The translations under genes were made by a program, and so were the position numbers. Shown here in pieces: positions 50,425-59,052 of a stretch of 64,000 nucleotides of DNA (its first letter is position 1; each line of letters starts with the position of its first letter). The DNA is from Roseitranquillus sp963749675. GTDB lineage: Bacteria > Pseudomonadota > Alphaproteobacteria > Rhodobacterales > Rhodobacteraceae. The stretch covers positions 496,001-560,000 of the forward strand of contig CAVVNT010000002.1 of assembly GCA_963749675.1 (NCBI GenBank). The letters run 5' to 3'. A model generated the notes under the pieces. It worked only from the letters and a program-made list of their open reading frames with translations, searched no databases and was not told the DNA's origin.

Positions 50425-51159
50425 TCAGCCCTTGGCGAAGCTCAGGCCGACGATCCTGCCGCTGCTGGCGCGTCTGTTCGCCGCGGCCGCCTCGAAGTTC
50501 TGTCTGGCGAGGCGCGCATGTTCGCGGGCGATCGCCTCGGCGCGCGCGCCCTCGCGCTGAACGATCGCGTCGACGAGCGAGCGGTGCTGCGCCTGCGCCG
50601 TCACCATCGACAGTCGGAACGACGGCTCGCTCAAGTCGCGCTGTATGAAGGACGAGGGTGCCGCGAACGGCAGACCGGAGAGGCGCTCGAGCTCACGCTC
50701 GATGAGCGCGCTGCCTGGCAACTGCCTCAGAGCTTGATGGAACTCGGAATTGAATCCGGCATATGCCTCGAGATCCCCATATCCCGGCGGTCCGTCCAGA
50801 GCCCCCTGCATCATGTCCACAAGCTGATCGAGACGCGCCAGACGACCGAGGGGAACCGTCCGCTCAGCCGCGAAGCGCGCTGCCGTTCCTTCCAGGATGC
50901 CGCGAATCTCGATCGCGTCGAGCGCGTCGGGCAGGCTGAACGCCCGGACTAGGTAGACGTTGCCGCCGTCGCCCGGTTCAAGCAGCCCCTCCTCGGAAAG
51001 ACCGCGTAGCGCAAAGCGCACGGCTTCGCTGCACAACCCTTGCTCTTCACCGAAGGACTCTGCGCGCAGCCGCGCTCCCGGCAGGAGGTCGCCGCTGATG
51101 ATCATGTTGCGCAGAAGCACCTGCGCGCACATGGTCTGGCTGGGTGGCGCGTCGTTCAT
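50425..51159 (-). CDS. GntR-family regulator (FCD type), downstream member of the ABC cluster
   Basis: A 244-residue transcription regulator. The N-terminal winged helix is MCAQVLLRNMIISGDLLPGARLRAESFGEEQGLCSEAVRFALRGLSEEGLLEP, and the FCD effector domain spans ALDAIEIRGILEGTAARFAA, NSEFHQALRQLPGSALIEREL and AQHRSLVDAIVQREGARAEAIAREH. The FCD histidines that bind metal and a carboxylate ligand appear as FHQAL, QHRSL and EHARL. The DNA-binding part departs from the common PGxRLxxxxLA pattern in places. It lies 63 bases after the distal permease gene on the same strand. A second regulator of the same family sits at the other end of the transporter. Confidence 0.85.
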   Translation of the reverse strand: MNDAPPSQTMCAQVLLRNMIISGDLLPGARLRAESFGEEQGLCSEAVRFALRGLSEEGLLEPGDGGNVYLVRAFSLPDALDAIEIRGILEGTAARFAAERTVPLGRLARLDQLVDMMQGALDGPPGYGDLEAYAGFNSEFHQALRQLPGSALIERELERLSGLPFAAPSSFIQRDLSEPSFRLSMVTAQAQHRSLVDAIVQREGARAEAIAREHARLARQNFEAAAANRRASSGRIVGLSFAKG

Positions 51160-51222
51160 CTGGATCCACTCGCATTGTCATTACCACGCCTACGGATCGC
51201 GGGGAATGGTTTCCGCCCGCCT

Positions 51223-51975
51223 TCAGCTGCGCGCGCCGGCATAGTACCCGACCCTCGATTCCAGTCGACCGATGAGTTCCGCCAGCGCCAGGGCGAACGC
51301 GAACAGGATGAGGATCAGCGCCCAGAAATGCGCCATCAGGAAATTCTGGCTGTAGAGCGCGAAGAGCGCTCCGACGCCGATGATCGAGACGAGAAGCTGC
51401 CCGATCACCACGCCCTTCACGCCCCGGATAACGCCCAACCTCACGCCCGCCAGGATCTCGGGCAGCGCGGAGAGCAGGATGATCTTGAGCCTCTCCCATC
51501 GCGATGCACCGAACGACCGCGACATCTCCATCAGCGACGGCGACACGTGCTGCACCCCTGCCCGCGTGTCGAGCGCGATGATCCACACCGCGAACATGAA
51601 GACCGTCACGACCACCGTCGGCGCCCCCATCCCGAACAGGATCATGATCACCGGCACCAGCGCCGACAGCGGCGCCGAGAGGAAGATGTTGACCCACATG
51701 TTCAGCAGCCGGTCCGCCGCCGTGACCATGCCCATCAGCAGCCCGAGCGAGATGCCGGCGACGATGGCGAGCGTAAGTCCGGCGAGATAGCAGGTCACGG
51801 TAATCCACGCCGCGCGGGCAAAGCTCGGCGAGGTCACGACATCGCCAAGCGCCGCCAGCACCTCGGTGAAGGGTGGAAACAGCAGCACCAGCTCGAACCG
51901 CCCGATGATCTCCCATACCACGACCCAGACCAGCAGCGCCGCGAACTTCGGAACCTGAAAGCCGTAGAGGGTCAT
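51223..51975 (-). CDS. ABC transporter permease, SsuC/TauC-like (first of two)
   Basis: A 250-residue inner-membrane permease with about six helices: FAALLVWVVVWEIIGRFELVLLFPPFTEVLAALGDV, ITVTCYLAGLTLAIVAGISLGLLMGM, LSALVPVIMILFGMGAPTVVVTVFMFAVWIIALDTRAG. The EAA loop is SRSFGASRWERLKIILLSALPEILAGVRLGVIRGVKGVVIGQLL, as in permeases for taurine, sulfonates, nitrate and pyrimidine precursors. The ATG overlaps the ATPase stop (ATGA at 51972-51975), so the set is co-translated. With the second permease gene the transporter would be a heterodimeric channel. Substrate unknown. Confidence 0.88.
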   Translation of the reverse strand: MTLYGFQVPKFAALLVWVVVWEIIGRFELVLLFPPFTEVLAALGDVVTSPSFARAAWITVTCYLAGLTLAIVAGISLGLLMGMVTAADRLLNMWVNIFLSAPLSALVPVIMILFGMGAPTVVVTVFMFAVWIIALDTRAGVQHVSPSLMEMSRSFGASRWERLKIILLSALPEILAGVRLGVIRGVKGVVIGQLLVSIIGVGALFALYSQNFLMAHFWALILILFAFALALAELIGRLESRVGYYAGARS

Positions 51976-52769
51976 TCGACGTACTTCTTCAGCCCGGCCC
52001 AGATCTCGTCGATCAGGTCGAGATAGACGGGCGACCGCCGGATCGCGTCGGGGTCGCCGCCGCGCGGGATGTCGGGGTCGATGACCTGCCCCACCCGGCC
52101 CGGATGCGGCGTCAGCAGCACGATCCGGTCCGACAGGTAGACGGCCTCCTCGATCGAGTGCGTCACCAGGATGAAGGTCTTCCGCTCGATCTCCCGCAGC
52201 CGGATCAGGTCCTCCTGGAACTTCCGGCGGGTCTGCTCGTCGACCGCCGAGAACGGCTCGTCCATCAAGAGCACCTCGGCATCCACCGCCAGCGCCCGCG
52301 CCAGCCCGACCCGCTGGCGCATCCCGCCGGACAGCTGGTGCGGATACGCCTCCTCGAAGCCGCTCAGCCCGACCTCGTCGATGTAGTGCCGCGCCCGCTC
52401 CTCCCGCTCCGCCCGGCCCATGCCCTGCAGCTCCAGCCCGAAGGCCGCGTTCCGCAGGACGCTGGCCCAGGGCATCAGCGCGAAGTCCTGGAACACGAAC
52501 GCCCGCTCCGGCCCCGGCCCCGTCACCGGACGGCCGCTCACCGTCACCTCGCCCTCTGTCGGATCGAGCAGCCCCGCGATGATCTTCAGAAGCGTCGTCT
52601 TCCCGCAGCCTGACGGCCCCAGCAGGCTCGTCAGCTCCCCCCGCCGGAACTCCAGGTTGATATCGTCGAGCGCGTGGACCGCCCCGCCGTACACCTTGTG
52701 GATCCCGCGCGTGGCAACGATCGGGTCGGCCACACGAGCCTCCTTCCGCTTGAACGGCGTGACGCTCAT
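51972..52769 (-). CDS. ABC transporter ATPase, SsuB/TauB-like
   Basis: Full-length 265-residue nucleotide-binding protein: Walker A LLGPSGCGKTTLL, Q-loop FVFQDFALMPWASV, signature HQLSGGMRQRVGLARALAV, Walker B VLLMDEPFSAVDEQTR, switch histidine FILVTHSIEEAVYL. The stretch RKFQEDLIRLRE replaces the more usual LQ.EL form. The ATG at 52769 (MSVTPFKRKEARV) overlaps the stop of the preceding permease gene. It belongs between the two permease genes, as in several taurine- or riboflavin/pyrimidine-type systems. Confidence 0.92.
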   Translation of the reverse strand: MSVTPFKRKEARVADPIVATRGIHKVYGGAVHALDDINLEFRRGELTSLLGPSGCGKTTLLKIIAGLLDPTEGEVTVSGRPVTGPGPERAFVFQDFALMPWASVLRNAAFGLELQGMGRAEREERARHYIDEVGLSGFEEAYPHQLSGGMRQRVGLARALAVDAEVLLMDEPFSAVDEQTRRKFQEDLIRLREIERKTFILVTHSIEEAVYLSDRIVLLTPHPGRVGQVIDPDIPRGGDPDAIRRSPVYLDLIDEIWAGLKKYVE

Positions 52770-53578
52770 GCAACTCCCCTCTTCTCCGGGCGGAACAGCG
52801 TTGTCTCCAGCCGGTGCAGCAGCGTCACCGTGATCACTGCAGCCGCCACGATGGAGAAGATCACCGCGTACATGTTGGCGAAGTTCGCGATCGACCGGTG
52901 GTAGGTGATCAGGTCCCCGATCCCGGTCGGCGTGATCAGCAGCTCCGCCAGCACCACGCCCGAGAATCCCTCGGCGACGCCGAGGCGGATGCCGGCGAAC
53001 ATCATCGGCGCCGCGGCGGGCAGCACGACCTGACGGATCTGCTGCGCGCGGCTGCCCATGAAGGACCGGCTCATGTCGATCAGCGACGGCGGCACGTTGC
53101 GCACCGCCTTGTAGCTGTTGATCGCGATCACCGGCATCGCCAGCATGCAGACCGCCAGCACCTTCGAGGCCAGCCCGATGCCGTAGACGAACGTGATCAG
53201 CGGGATCAGCGCCGCCATCGGCGCCGCCTGCGCGGTGATGAAGATCGGCAGCGTCAGCCACTCGACGTCCGCTCGCAGCCCCATCGCCACCCCGGCAGAG
53301 ATCCCGATGCCGAGCGAGATCACCAGCCCGATCACCAGCGGCTCTGATGTTCGCAGGTACGCAACGCCCAGCGATCCGTCCGCGATCATCTCCCCCAGCG
53401 CCGCCATCGTCTCCAGGAACGAGGGAAACGCCCAGCTGAAGTTCGACCGCCCGGCGATCTCCCAGGCGAGGAACAGCAGCGCCAGCGAGGCGACGCGCCA
53501 GACCACCGGCATTGCGACGACGCGGCCCGCGGCCGCGCCGAAGGGTCCCTGGACCGCCGTGGCGTCGGTCGCCGTCAC
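52766..53578 (-). CDS. ABC transporter permease, SsuC/TauC-like (second of two)
   Basis: A 270-residue permease with a short cytosolic N-terminus then MPVVWRVASLALLFLAWEIAGRSNFSWAFPSFLETMAALGEMI, VIGLVISLGIGISAGVAMGL, APMAALIPLITFVYGIGLASKVLAVCMLAMPVIAINSYKAV, the EAA loop MSRSFMGSRAQQIRQVVLPAAAPMMFAGIRLGVAEGFSGVVLAELL, and a last helix. The GTG at 53578 overlaps the binding-protein stop by four bases and its own stop overlaps the ATPase start, so the four transporter genes are strictly coupled. Confidence 0.88.
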   Translation of the reverse strand: MTATDATAVQGPFGAAAGRVVAMPVVWRVASLALLFLAWEIAGRSNFSWAFPSFLETMAALGEMIADGSLGVAYLRTSEPLVIGLVISLGIGISAGVAMGLRADVEWLTLPIFITAQAAPMAALIPLITFVYGIGLASKVLAVCMLAMPVIAINSYKAVRNVPPSLIDMSRSFMGSRAQQIRQVVLPAAAPMMFAGIRLGVAEGFSGVVLAELLITPTGIGDLITYHRSIANFANMYAVIFSIVAAAVITVTLLHRLETTLFRPEKRGVA

Positions 53579-54540
53579 TCGGCGGACCGCGCCGCCTCGA
53601 GCGGGCCGAAGTCCCAGTAGTCGGACGGATCGACCTCTTCGCCCGCCTCCACCTGGCCCGCCGCCGACAGGAAGTCGATGTCGGCCTGCGCATCCTCTGG
53701 CGAGCCGCCGTCGGCGGGATAGATGCCGTTCTCGACCGCCTCGGTGTAGTACGGCACCGCCTCGCTCGCGGCCTCGTCGGGAAGGTCCGGCAGCAGGCCG
53801 TACTGCTCGCGCAGCTCGCCGACGATCTGCGGGTTCTCGTTGATGTCCTCCCAGGTCCGGATCAGCTCCTCGACGAAAATCTTGATGTCGTCGGCCCGCG
53901 CCTCCAGCACCTGCGTGTTGGCGTAGAGCGCCTCGTCGGTCGCGCTCACGCCCTCGACCGGCAGGCGCATGAATTTCTCGCCGCCCTGCTCCTGCAGCAG
54001 GCGAAAGTTCGCGGCGTCGACGATCGAGGCGTCGATGGTGCCCTGCAGCATCGCGCCCGCGCGCACCTCGGAGCCCGGCACGTAGCTGATCTGCGAGAAC
54101 TCGATGTCGTGCACCTGCTCCATCAGCCGCATCAACGCCTCGGTGCCGGATCCGCGGGAATGCACCGTCACCTCCTGCCCGTCGAGATCCTCCCAACTCG
54201 AGTAGACCTCGGAGTTCACGACCGGAAAGAACAAGAGCTCCGACATGCGAAAGAACATCCGGATCGGCGCGTCCGAGTTCTGGATGAAGGCGTAAGGCGC
54301 CCCCACGCCGATATCCGCCTGCCCGGTCAGCACCGCCTGCACCGCCACATCCTCGGAATTGAAGAACGTCAGCTCCATCGGCACGCCGCGCTCCTCGGCG
54401 CGCTCCATCGCGATCAGCAGGTTCAGGCTCTCGACGCTGGCGATGTCGCCGAACGCGATGCCCAGCGGATCGTCCTGGGCCAGGACGGGCGTCGCCGCCA
54501 GTGCCGCCGCGGCGGCCGTGATCTTGAGATTGATGGTCAT
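53575..54540 (-). CDS. ABC transporter periplasmic binding protein, TauA/ThiY-like fold
   Basis: A 321-residue periplasmic receptor. The signal peptide is KITAAAAALAATPVLAQ. The mature part resembles NMT1/TauA-type receptors: IAFGDIASVESLNLLIAMERAEERGVPMELTFFNSEDVAVQAVLTGQADIGVGAPYAFIQNSDAPIRMFFRM, DLDGQEVTVHSRGSGTEALMRLM, GAMLQGTIDASIVDAANFRLL. The ligand pocket is not one I can assign; sulfonates, nitrate, thiamine precursors or aromatic acids would all fit the fold. The AGGAGG before the ATG is strong. It leads the transporter operon; the regulator gene lies 29 bases upstream on the same strand. Confidence 0.87.
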   Translation of the reverse strand: MTINLKITAAAAALAATPVLAQDDPLGIAFGDIASVESLNLLIAMERAEERGVPMELTFFNSEDVAVQAVLTGQADIGVGAPYAFIQNSDAPIRMFFRMSELLFFPVVNSEVYSSWEDLDGQEVTVHSRGSGTEALMRLMEQVHDIEFSQISYVPGSEVRAGAMLQGTIDASIVDAANFRLLQEQGGEKFMRLPVEGVSATDEALYANTQVLEARADDIKIFVEELIRTWEDINENPQIVGELREQYGLLPDLPDEAASEAVPYYTEAVENGIYPADGGSPEDAQADIDFLSAAGQVEAGEEVDPSDYWDFGPLEAARSAE

Positions 54541-54569
54541 GGGTCCTCCTCCCCGGTTTTTCGCTCGGG

Positions 54570-55244
54570 CTACGGAAACAACCGCGCCGAGACGGATTTC
54601 AGGTGCTCTCTCATCGCGCTCCACGCCGCGTCGGCGTCTCTCGCACCGATGGCGCCCGCGATGGCTCTGTGTTCGGCAAAGCTCGAATGATCCGCGGGCG
54701 GCTTCGCGCTCCTGCGCGACACCGCCCCCCACGTCACGGCCCGGCGGGCGCGGTTCAGCTGCTCGAACGTCGCGACCAGCAGGGCGTTGTCGCACGCCTC
54801 CGCCACGGCGCGGTGCAAGGCGTCGTCCTGCGCCTCGTATTCCGCCCAGGACGCAGCCGCCTCCGACCGGTCCAGGATCCGTTCGATCCCGGCCATCGCC
54901 TCGGCAGTAGCGTGGATCGCCGCCTCCCGCGCCAGCGCCGGCTCGATGCAGAGCCGCGCCTGCATCATCCGCATCGGCGTCATCTGGCGCGCAATGTCGC
55001 CGGTCGCCTCCTCGCCGCCGGCGATGAAGGTGCCCTTGCCGACATGCCGCCAGATCGCGCCCGACCGCTCCAGCTGGTCGAGCGCCCGGCGCAACGCGGC
55101 GCGCCCCATCCCCAGCCGCTCGATCAGTTCCCGCTCCGGCGGCAGGCGGTCGCCCGGCGCGTATCCGCCCTCCGCGATGAGCGCGCGCACGCGCTCCAAC
55201 GCATCGGAACCGCCACGGTCGAGCTGATGCAGCATCCGGCACAC
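54570..55244 (-). CDS. GntR-family regulator (FCD type), upstream member of the ABC cluster
   Basis: A 224-residue regulator. The winged helix is SDALERVRALIAEGGYAPGDRLPPERELIERLGMGRAALRRALDQLERSGAIWRHVGKGTFIAG, the canonical GntR pattern, and the FCD domain has MMQARLCIEPALAREAAIHATAEAM, EYEAQDDALHRAVAEACDNALLVATFEQLN and EHRAIAGAIGARDADAAWSAMREHLKSV with the ligand/metal histidines LHRAV, EHRAI and EHLKS. It stands between the transporter operon and the divergent hydrolase gene, and most likely controls both from the 149-base region at 55,245-55,393. Effector unknown, but FCD regulators sense small carboxylates. Confidence 0.88.
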   Translation of the reverse strand: MCRMLHQLDRGGSDALERVRALIAEGGYAPGDRLPPERELIERLGMGRAALRRALDQLERSGAIWRHVGKGTFIAGGEEATGDIARQMTPMRMMQARLCIEPALAREAAIHATAEAMAGIERILDRSEAAASWAEYEAQDDALHRAVAEACDNALLVATFEQLNRARRAVTWGAVSRRSAKPPADHSSFAEHRAIAGAIGARDADAAWSAMREHLKSVSARLFP

Positions 55245-55393
55245 CTCCCGAGCCGCAGACTAGCGCAACGGGCGCCGCGATCAAACCATTATCGGACCAA
55301 AGCGCGATCTGCCGAATTGCGCGGGATTGGTCACGATTGATCTCACCCCGTCATGGCACTAGGACCAAGGACGTGCCCAGAGAAGGATGCGCC

Positions 55394-56077
55394 ATGACCG
55401 ACTACGTGATCGAACCGCCCGCCATTCCCGCGCTGCCCGTCGACGGGGGCAAGTCGTTTCCTGTCCGCCGCGTCTACTGCATCGGTCGGAACTACGCCGC
55501 TCACGCGGTCGAGATGGGCCACGACCCCGACCGTGAGCCTCCCTTCTTCTTCCAGAAGAACCCCAACAACCTCGACCCCTCGGGCGAGTTTCCCTATCCG
55601 CCCCACACCGAGGACGTGCATCACGAGGTCGAGCTCGCGGTCATGCTCGGATCCGGCGGCACCAACATCCCCGTCGAGACGGCCCTCGACCACGTCTTCG
55701 GCTACGCCCTGTCGCTCGACATGACGCGGCGCGACCTGCAGGGGCAGCAGAAGAAGATGGGCCGTCCCTGGGAGATCGGGAAGGCGGTGGAGCGGTCGGC
55801 CCCGGTCGGACCGGTCCACCCCGCCTCCAGGATTGGCCACCCGGACACCGGCATCATTCGCCTCGAGGTCAACGGCGAGGTCCGTCAGGAAGGCGACCTC
55901 GCCCAGATGATCTGGAAGGTGCCCGAGATGATCTCGTACCTCTCGGAATATTTCGAGCTCGCCGCCGGCGACGTCATCCTCTCCGGCACGCCCTCGGGCG
56001 TCGGTCCGGTCGTGCGCGGCGACACGATGGTGTGCAAGCTCGACGGGTTCGACGACCTGGTCGTCAAGGTCGTCTGA
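55394..56077 (+). CDS. fumarylacetoacetate hydrolase-family protein
   Basis: A 227-residue FAH-fold enzyme, probably a hydrolase or decarboxylase of a 2-keto or acylpyruvate-type acid. Pattern: FPVRRVYCIGRNYAAHAVEMGH, PPFFFQKNPNNLDP, PPHTEDVHHEVELAVMLGSGG (the metal-binding HxxxE/E residues), VFGYALSLDMTRRDLQ, GRPWEIGKAVERSAPVGP, GEVRQEGDLAQMIWKVPEMISYLSEYFELAAGDVILSGTPSGVGPV. This is close to the maleylpyruvate/fumarylpyruvate hydrolase group. AGAAGG lies before the ATG at 55394. It is divergent from the GntR gene and transporter, and the pair would take up and degrade the same compound; that is inference from layout. Confidence 0.88.
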   Translation: MTDYVIEPPAIPALPVDGGKSFPVRRVYCIGRNYAAHAVEMGHDPDREPPFFFQKNPNNLDPSGEFPYPPHTEDVHHEVELAVMLGSGGTNIPVETALDHVFGYALSLDMTRRDLQGQQKKMGRPWEIGKAVERSAPVGPVHPASRIGHPDTGIIRLEVNGEVRQEGDLAQMIWKVPEMISYLSEYFELAAGDVILSGTPSGVGPVVRGDTMVCKLDGFDDLVVKVV

Positions 56078-56086
56078 CCGGCCTCT

Positions 56087-56108
56087 CCGGGCCGCTCCCG
56101 CGGCCCGG
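56087..56108 (+). terminator. bidirectional-looking terminator hairpin
   Basis: Perfect 9-base stem CCGGGCCGC (56,087-56,095) and GCGGCCCGG (56,100-56,108) with a TCCC loop, nine bases after the hydrolase stop and followed by ATTTCC. It lies between the convergent hydrolase and gshA genes, so it could serve both strands. Confidence 0.65.
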
Positions 56109-56111
56109 ATT

Positions 56112-56164
56112 TCCGTACAGAAGTGGACAAAAGGGGGGTCCGAAATTGTACATATCCGTACAGA
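56112..56164. repeat. direct repeat TCCGTACAGA
   Basis: The 10-mer TCCGTACAGA occurs at 56,112-56,121 and at 56,155-56,164. The second copy is part of a small palindrome, TGTAC (56,148-56,152) and GTACA (56,158-56,162). The stretch is less GC-rich than its surroundings and lies between two convergent genes. No function is evident. Confidence 0.5.
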
Positions 56165-56195
56165 TCCCGGCCGCCGCCGGACCTGTCGCCACCGC

Positions 56196-57566
56196 TCAGT
56201 AGCTGTATTCGCCGAACACCCGGCTCGCGTCGCCGTTCCAATCCCCTTCGAACCGCGCGATCAGCTCGTCCGCGGGCACCCTTCCGCTCTCGACACTCTC
56301 CCGTAACGTATTGAGAAAGTGCGATTCATCCGGAACCAGCCCGCCATCCCCCGCCTTCGCCCGCGCCACCAGCCCCCGCTCGGCGAGCCCGACAACCTCC
56401 CGCGCGACGTCAAGCATCTTCACGCCCCCCGCCTCCGCCTGGAGACCATCGATGCTGGCCGCGACCCTAAGTCCTTCGCGCGTCTCGGAATTCCAGTCCT
56501 TTACCAGGTCCCAAGCGGCATCCAGCGCGCCCCCGTCATACAGCAAACCGACCCAAAGCGCCGGCAGCGCACAAAGCCGCCGCCAAGGCCCGCCGTCGGC
56601 GCCCCGCATCTCGATGAACTTCTTGATCCGAGCCTCCGGGAAGATCGTCGTCAGGTGGTCCGCCCAGTCCGACAGGGTCGGCTTCTCCCCCGGCAGCGCC
56701 GGCAGTTCCCCCTTCAGGAAATCGCGAAAAGACTGCCCCGTCGCATCCACGTACCGCCCATTCCGGTAAACGAAATACATAGGAACATCAAGCGCGTAGT
56801 CGACGTACTTCTCGAAACCCATGCCGTCCTCGAACACCCATGGCAGCATCCCGGTCCGATCGGAATCGAGATCCCGCCAGATACGGCTGCGCCACGACTT
56901 GTGCCCGTTCAGCTTGCCCTCGAGGAACGGCGAGTTGGCGAACAGCGCCGTCGCCACAGGCTGCAGCGCCAGCGCCACCCGCAGCTTCTTCACCATGTCC
57001 GCTTCGGACCCGAAGTCGAGGTTCACCTGAACCGTGCAGGTCCGGTACATCATCTGCAGGCCGAGCGTCCCGACCTTCTGCATGTACTCCGTCATCAGCC
57101 GATACCGCCCCTTGGGCATCATCGGCATCTGTTCATGCGTCCACGTAGGTGCGGCGCCCAAACCTATGAAACCGCAACCGATATCGTCGGCGACTGATTT
57201 CACCTGCGCGAGATGCTCGTTCACCTCGTCGCAGGTCTGGTGGATCGTCTCGAGCGGCGCGCCAGACAGTTCGAGTTGCCCGCCGGGCTCGAGGCTGACG
57301 TTCGCACCGTCCTTCAGCAATCCGATGATGTTGCCGTCCTCCTCGATCCGCTCCCAGCCGAAGCGACCGGCGAGGCCGGTCAACATGGCGCGGATCGAAC
57401 GCGGCCCGTCGTAGGGCAGAGGTTTCAGGCTGTCGCGGCAATACCCGAACTTCTCGTGCTCCGTCCCGATGCGCCAGTCCGAGACGGGCTTGCATCCGGC
57501 CTCAAGGTAGCCAGCGAGTTGCGCATGGCTTTCGATGGGGCCGCCGCCCTCCTGCGGAATTGACAT
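56196..57566 (-). CDS. gshA: glutamate-cysteine ligase (plant/alphaproteobacterial type)
   Basis: Joins glutamate and cysteine, the first step of glutathione synthesis. The 456-residue protein is the class found in alphaproteobacteria and plants: RIGTEHEKFGY (ATP/glutamate site), GANVSLEPGGQLELSGAPLETIHQTCDEVNEHL, GFIGLGAAPTWTHEQMPMMPKGRYRLMTEYMQKVG, MMYRTCTVQVNLDFGSEADMVKKLRVALALQPVATALFANSPF, YRNGRYVDATGQSFRDF and FIEMRGADGGPWRRLCALPALWVGLLYD. The start MSIPQEGGGPIESHAQL fits. A mobile-element region begins right upstream of its promoter, so the promoter zone at 57,567-57,700 may carry foreign sequence. Confidence 0.95.
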   Translation of the reverse strand: MSIPQEGGGPIESHAQLAGYLEAGCKPVSDWRIGTEHEKFGYCRDSLKPLPYDGPRSIRAMLTGLAGRFGWERIEEDGNIIGLLKDGANVSLEPGGQLELSGAPLETIHQTCDEVNEHLAQVKSVADDIGCGFIGLGAAPTWTHEQMPMMPKGRYRLMTEYMQKVGTLGLQMMYRTCTVQVNLDFGSEADMVKKLRVALALQPVATALFANSPFLEGKLNGHKSWRSRIWRDLDSDRTGMLPWVFEDGMGFEKYVDYALDVPMYFVYRNGRYVDATGQSFRDFLKGELPALPGEKPTLSDWADHLTTIFPEARIKKFIEMRGADGGPWRRLCALPALWVGLLYDGGALDAAWDLVKDWNSETREGLRVAASIDGLQAEAGGVKMLDVAREVVGLAERGLVARAKAGDGGLVPDESHFLNTLRESVESGRVPADELIARFEGDWNGDASRVFGEYSY

Positions 57567-57815
57567 AGGGGGGCCTCCCTCGGACCGTTCGGGGCCGAGA
57601 GGTGACTTGTCCCCGCGCGCGTGTCAACGCAGGTCCGTCATCGTGGAGCCGTTGCTTGATGCTCAATGGCCGCCGCACCGCTTCCGCTGGCTACTCCCGA
57701 GCAGTGCAGGAGACCCCGGGCGGAGCTCCGGCGCTGACCGAGCTGGTTGAGAAGCAAGCCGGCCTCTTGCGCGAGATGCTGGGCTTCGCGGCCGTGCGGA
57801 CCCGTGCGGCCATGG

Positions 57816-57983
57816 AGCCGGTTCGGCGATGCCTCGCGCTTCCGCCGATCCTCCAGCGTCGCCGGCAATCTCGGGCTGACGCCGAAACGCTGCGAGCCCG
57901 GCGAGGTCGGCTGCACCGGCCGAGAGACGAAGCCCGGAGACAAGATTGCAAGGACCCTCCTCTTCCAGGCCGCGACGCTGTAA
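57816..57983 (+). pseudogene. IS110-type transposase, C-terminal fragment A
   Basis: A short remnant of the C-terminal Tnp20 domain of an IS110/IS116-type transposase: FGDASRFRRSSSVAGNLGLT, then PKRCEPGEVGCTGRETKPGDKIARTLLFQAATL. The expected pattern is 'fRrsr-vg-ylGLtPk-y-SGe-...-GrisK-Gd---R--LfeAA'; the catalytic serine position reads P (EPGE where ESGE is usual), so it is dead. It differs from fragment B and from the intact transposase at 62 kb, so it stems from another element. Confidence 0.6.
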
Positions 57984-58111
57984 CGAACCGCAAGATTGGC
58001 GGATCGCACCTGCGAGGCCGGGCGCATGCTGATGCGAACCGGAAAGCGCGGAAGGTCGGTGCCGCGCGCGAGGCCGGTCGGTCACTTTCGGCGTTTGCCG
58101 GCGGCGCGGCG

Positions 58112-58400
58112 ACCGTAGCTCCGGCCGCGGCAGCGTCATCAGATGCGAGCCGCCGAGAATGACCTCGAGCCTGTCGTCGTGGAGGCGCACGCGCAGCCGG
58201 TGGCCGATCAGGCGCGAGGGCACGGTGTAGAAGAACTGCCGCGAGCCATGAAGCCACCCGATGAGGTGACGGTCACGACAGCGTCCTCGCCGTCATCGGT
58301 CCGCCTGCGCGGCAACGGCCGCAGCTCGGCCCGCTCGGCCTCGATGCGGCTGCGGTTGCGGGCGTTGCTCCGGCCGATCAGCTCATCGACGTTGACGATC
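58112..58400 (-). pseudogene. IS21-type transposase IstA, C-terminal fragment
   Basis: Two frames on the minus strand together give the IstA C-terminal region: VNVDELIGRSNARNRSRIEAERAEL, PLPRRRTDDGEDAVVTVTSSGGF, then PSRLIGHRLRVRLHDDRLEVILGGSHLMTLP. The last part is the conserved beta-barrel domain after the DDE catalytic core of IS21 IstA. Frameshifts separate the two parts; the catalytic core and IstB are absent. It sits antiparallel between two IS110 remnants. Confidence 0.65.
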
Positions 58401-58439
58401 GTGTCGAAGCCCCAAGCGCGTCCTCCACCACGCGCAAGG

Positions 58440-59052
58440 CGGCACTTTCTGCGATGCCGGTCAAGCCCGATCGGCGCGATGCGTGCAGGATTGCGCCGCT
58501 CCTGTGGATGGGATGGTCCCGGCCGGTGCACCGCAAGTCCGCCTCGGCCTTGGGCGGGTTGCTGACGGTCCGCAATCCGCTCCAGAGCAAGATGCTTGAA
58601 ATCGGACTCGGGCTCCGCGGCTTCGAACTCAGGATCGGCAAGGCCCTTTGCCGAGCGGGTGCAGGACCTCGCCAGCGGCATTCCGATGATCGTGCGGGTG
58701 AACGAGTGATGCAGCGAGCCCGAGAAGTCCTGCGGGCGGAGATGACGCGCCGGGCGTAGGTCTGCTGACGGCCCTCTCCTTCACCTCGGCGGTGGACGAT
58801 CCCGGCCGCTCATCGAAGCGGGACGACGCGCATTTCCGCCCGACGCCGAAGAAACACCAGCCCGGCGAGGCCGACATCACTGGCGGGATCACCAGGGAGG
58901 GCGACGGAATGGTTCGCTCGATGCTCCACGAGGCCGCACAGGCGATGCTGACCCGGACGGAGCCCGACGAAACCGGCAGCATGCTCGTGATCCGTCCTCA
59001 GACGTGCAGCACGCTCTTCAGGCAGACGCTCGGGGTTCACTGGACGGCATGA
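58440..59052 (+). pseudogene. IS110-type transposase, fragment B
   Basis: Degraded copy of an IS110 transposase. MPVKPDRRDACRIAPLLWMGWSRPVHRKSAS aligns with the second half of the DEDD domain of the intact element at 62 kb (MPVKTDRRDAEGIARLLQMGWYRPVHCKS). After a gap the C-terminal domain appears at 58,792-59,010: VDDPGRSSKRDDAHFRPTPKKHQPGEADITGGITREGDGMVRSMLHEAAQAMLTR. The serine in KHQPGE is again lost. Parts between, and the N-terminus, are missing or shifted. Confidence 0.65.
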
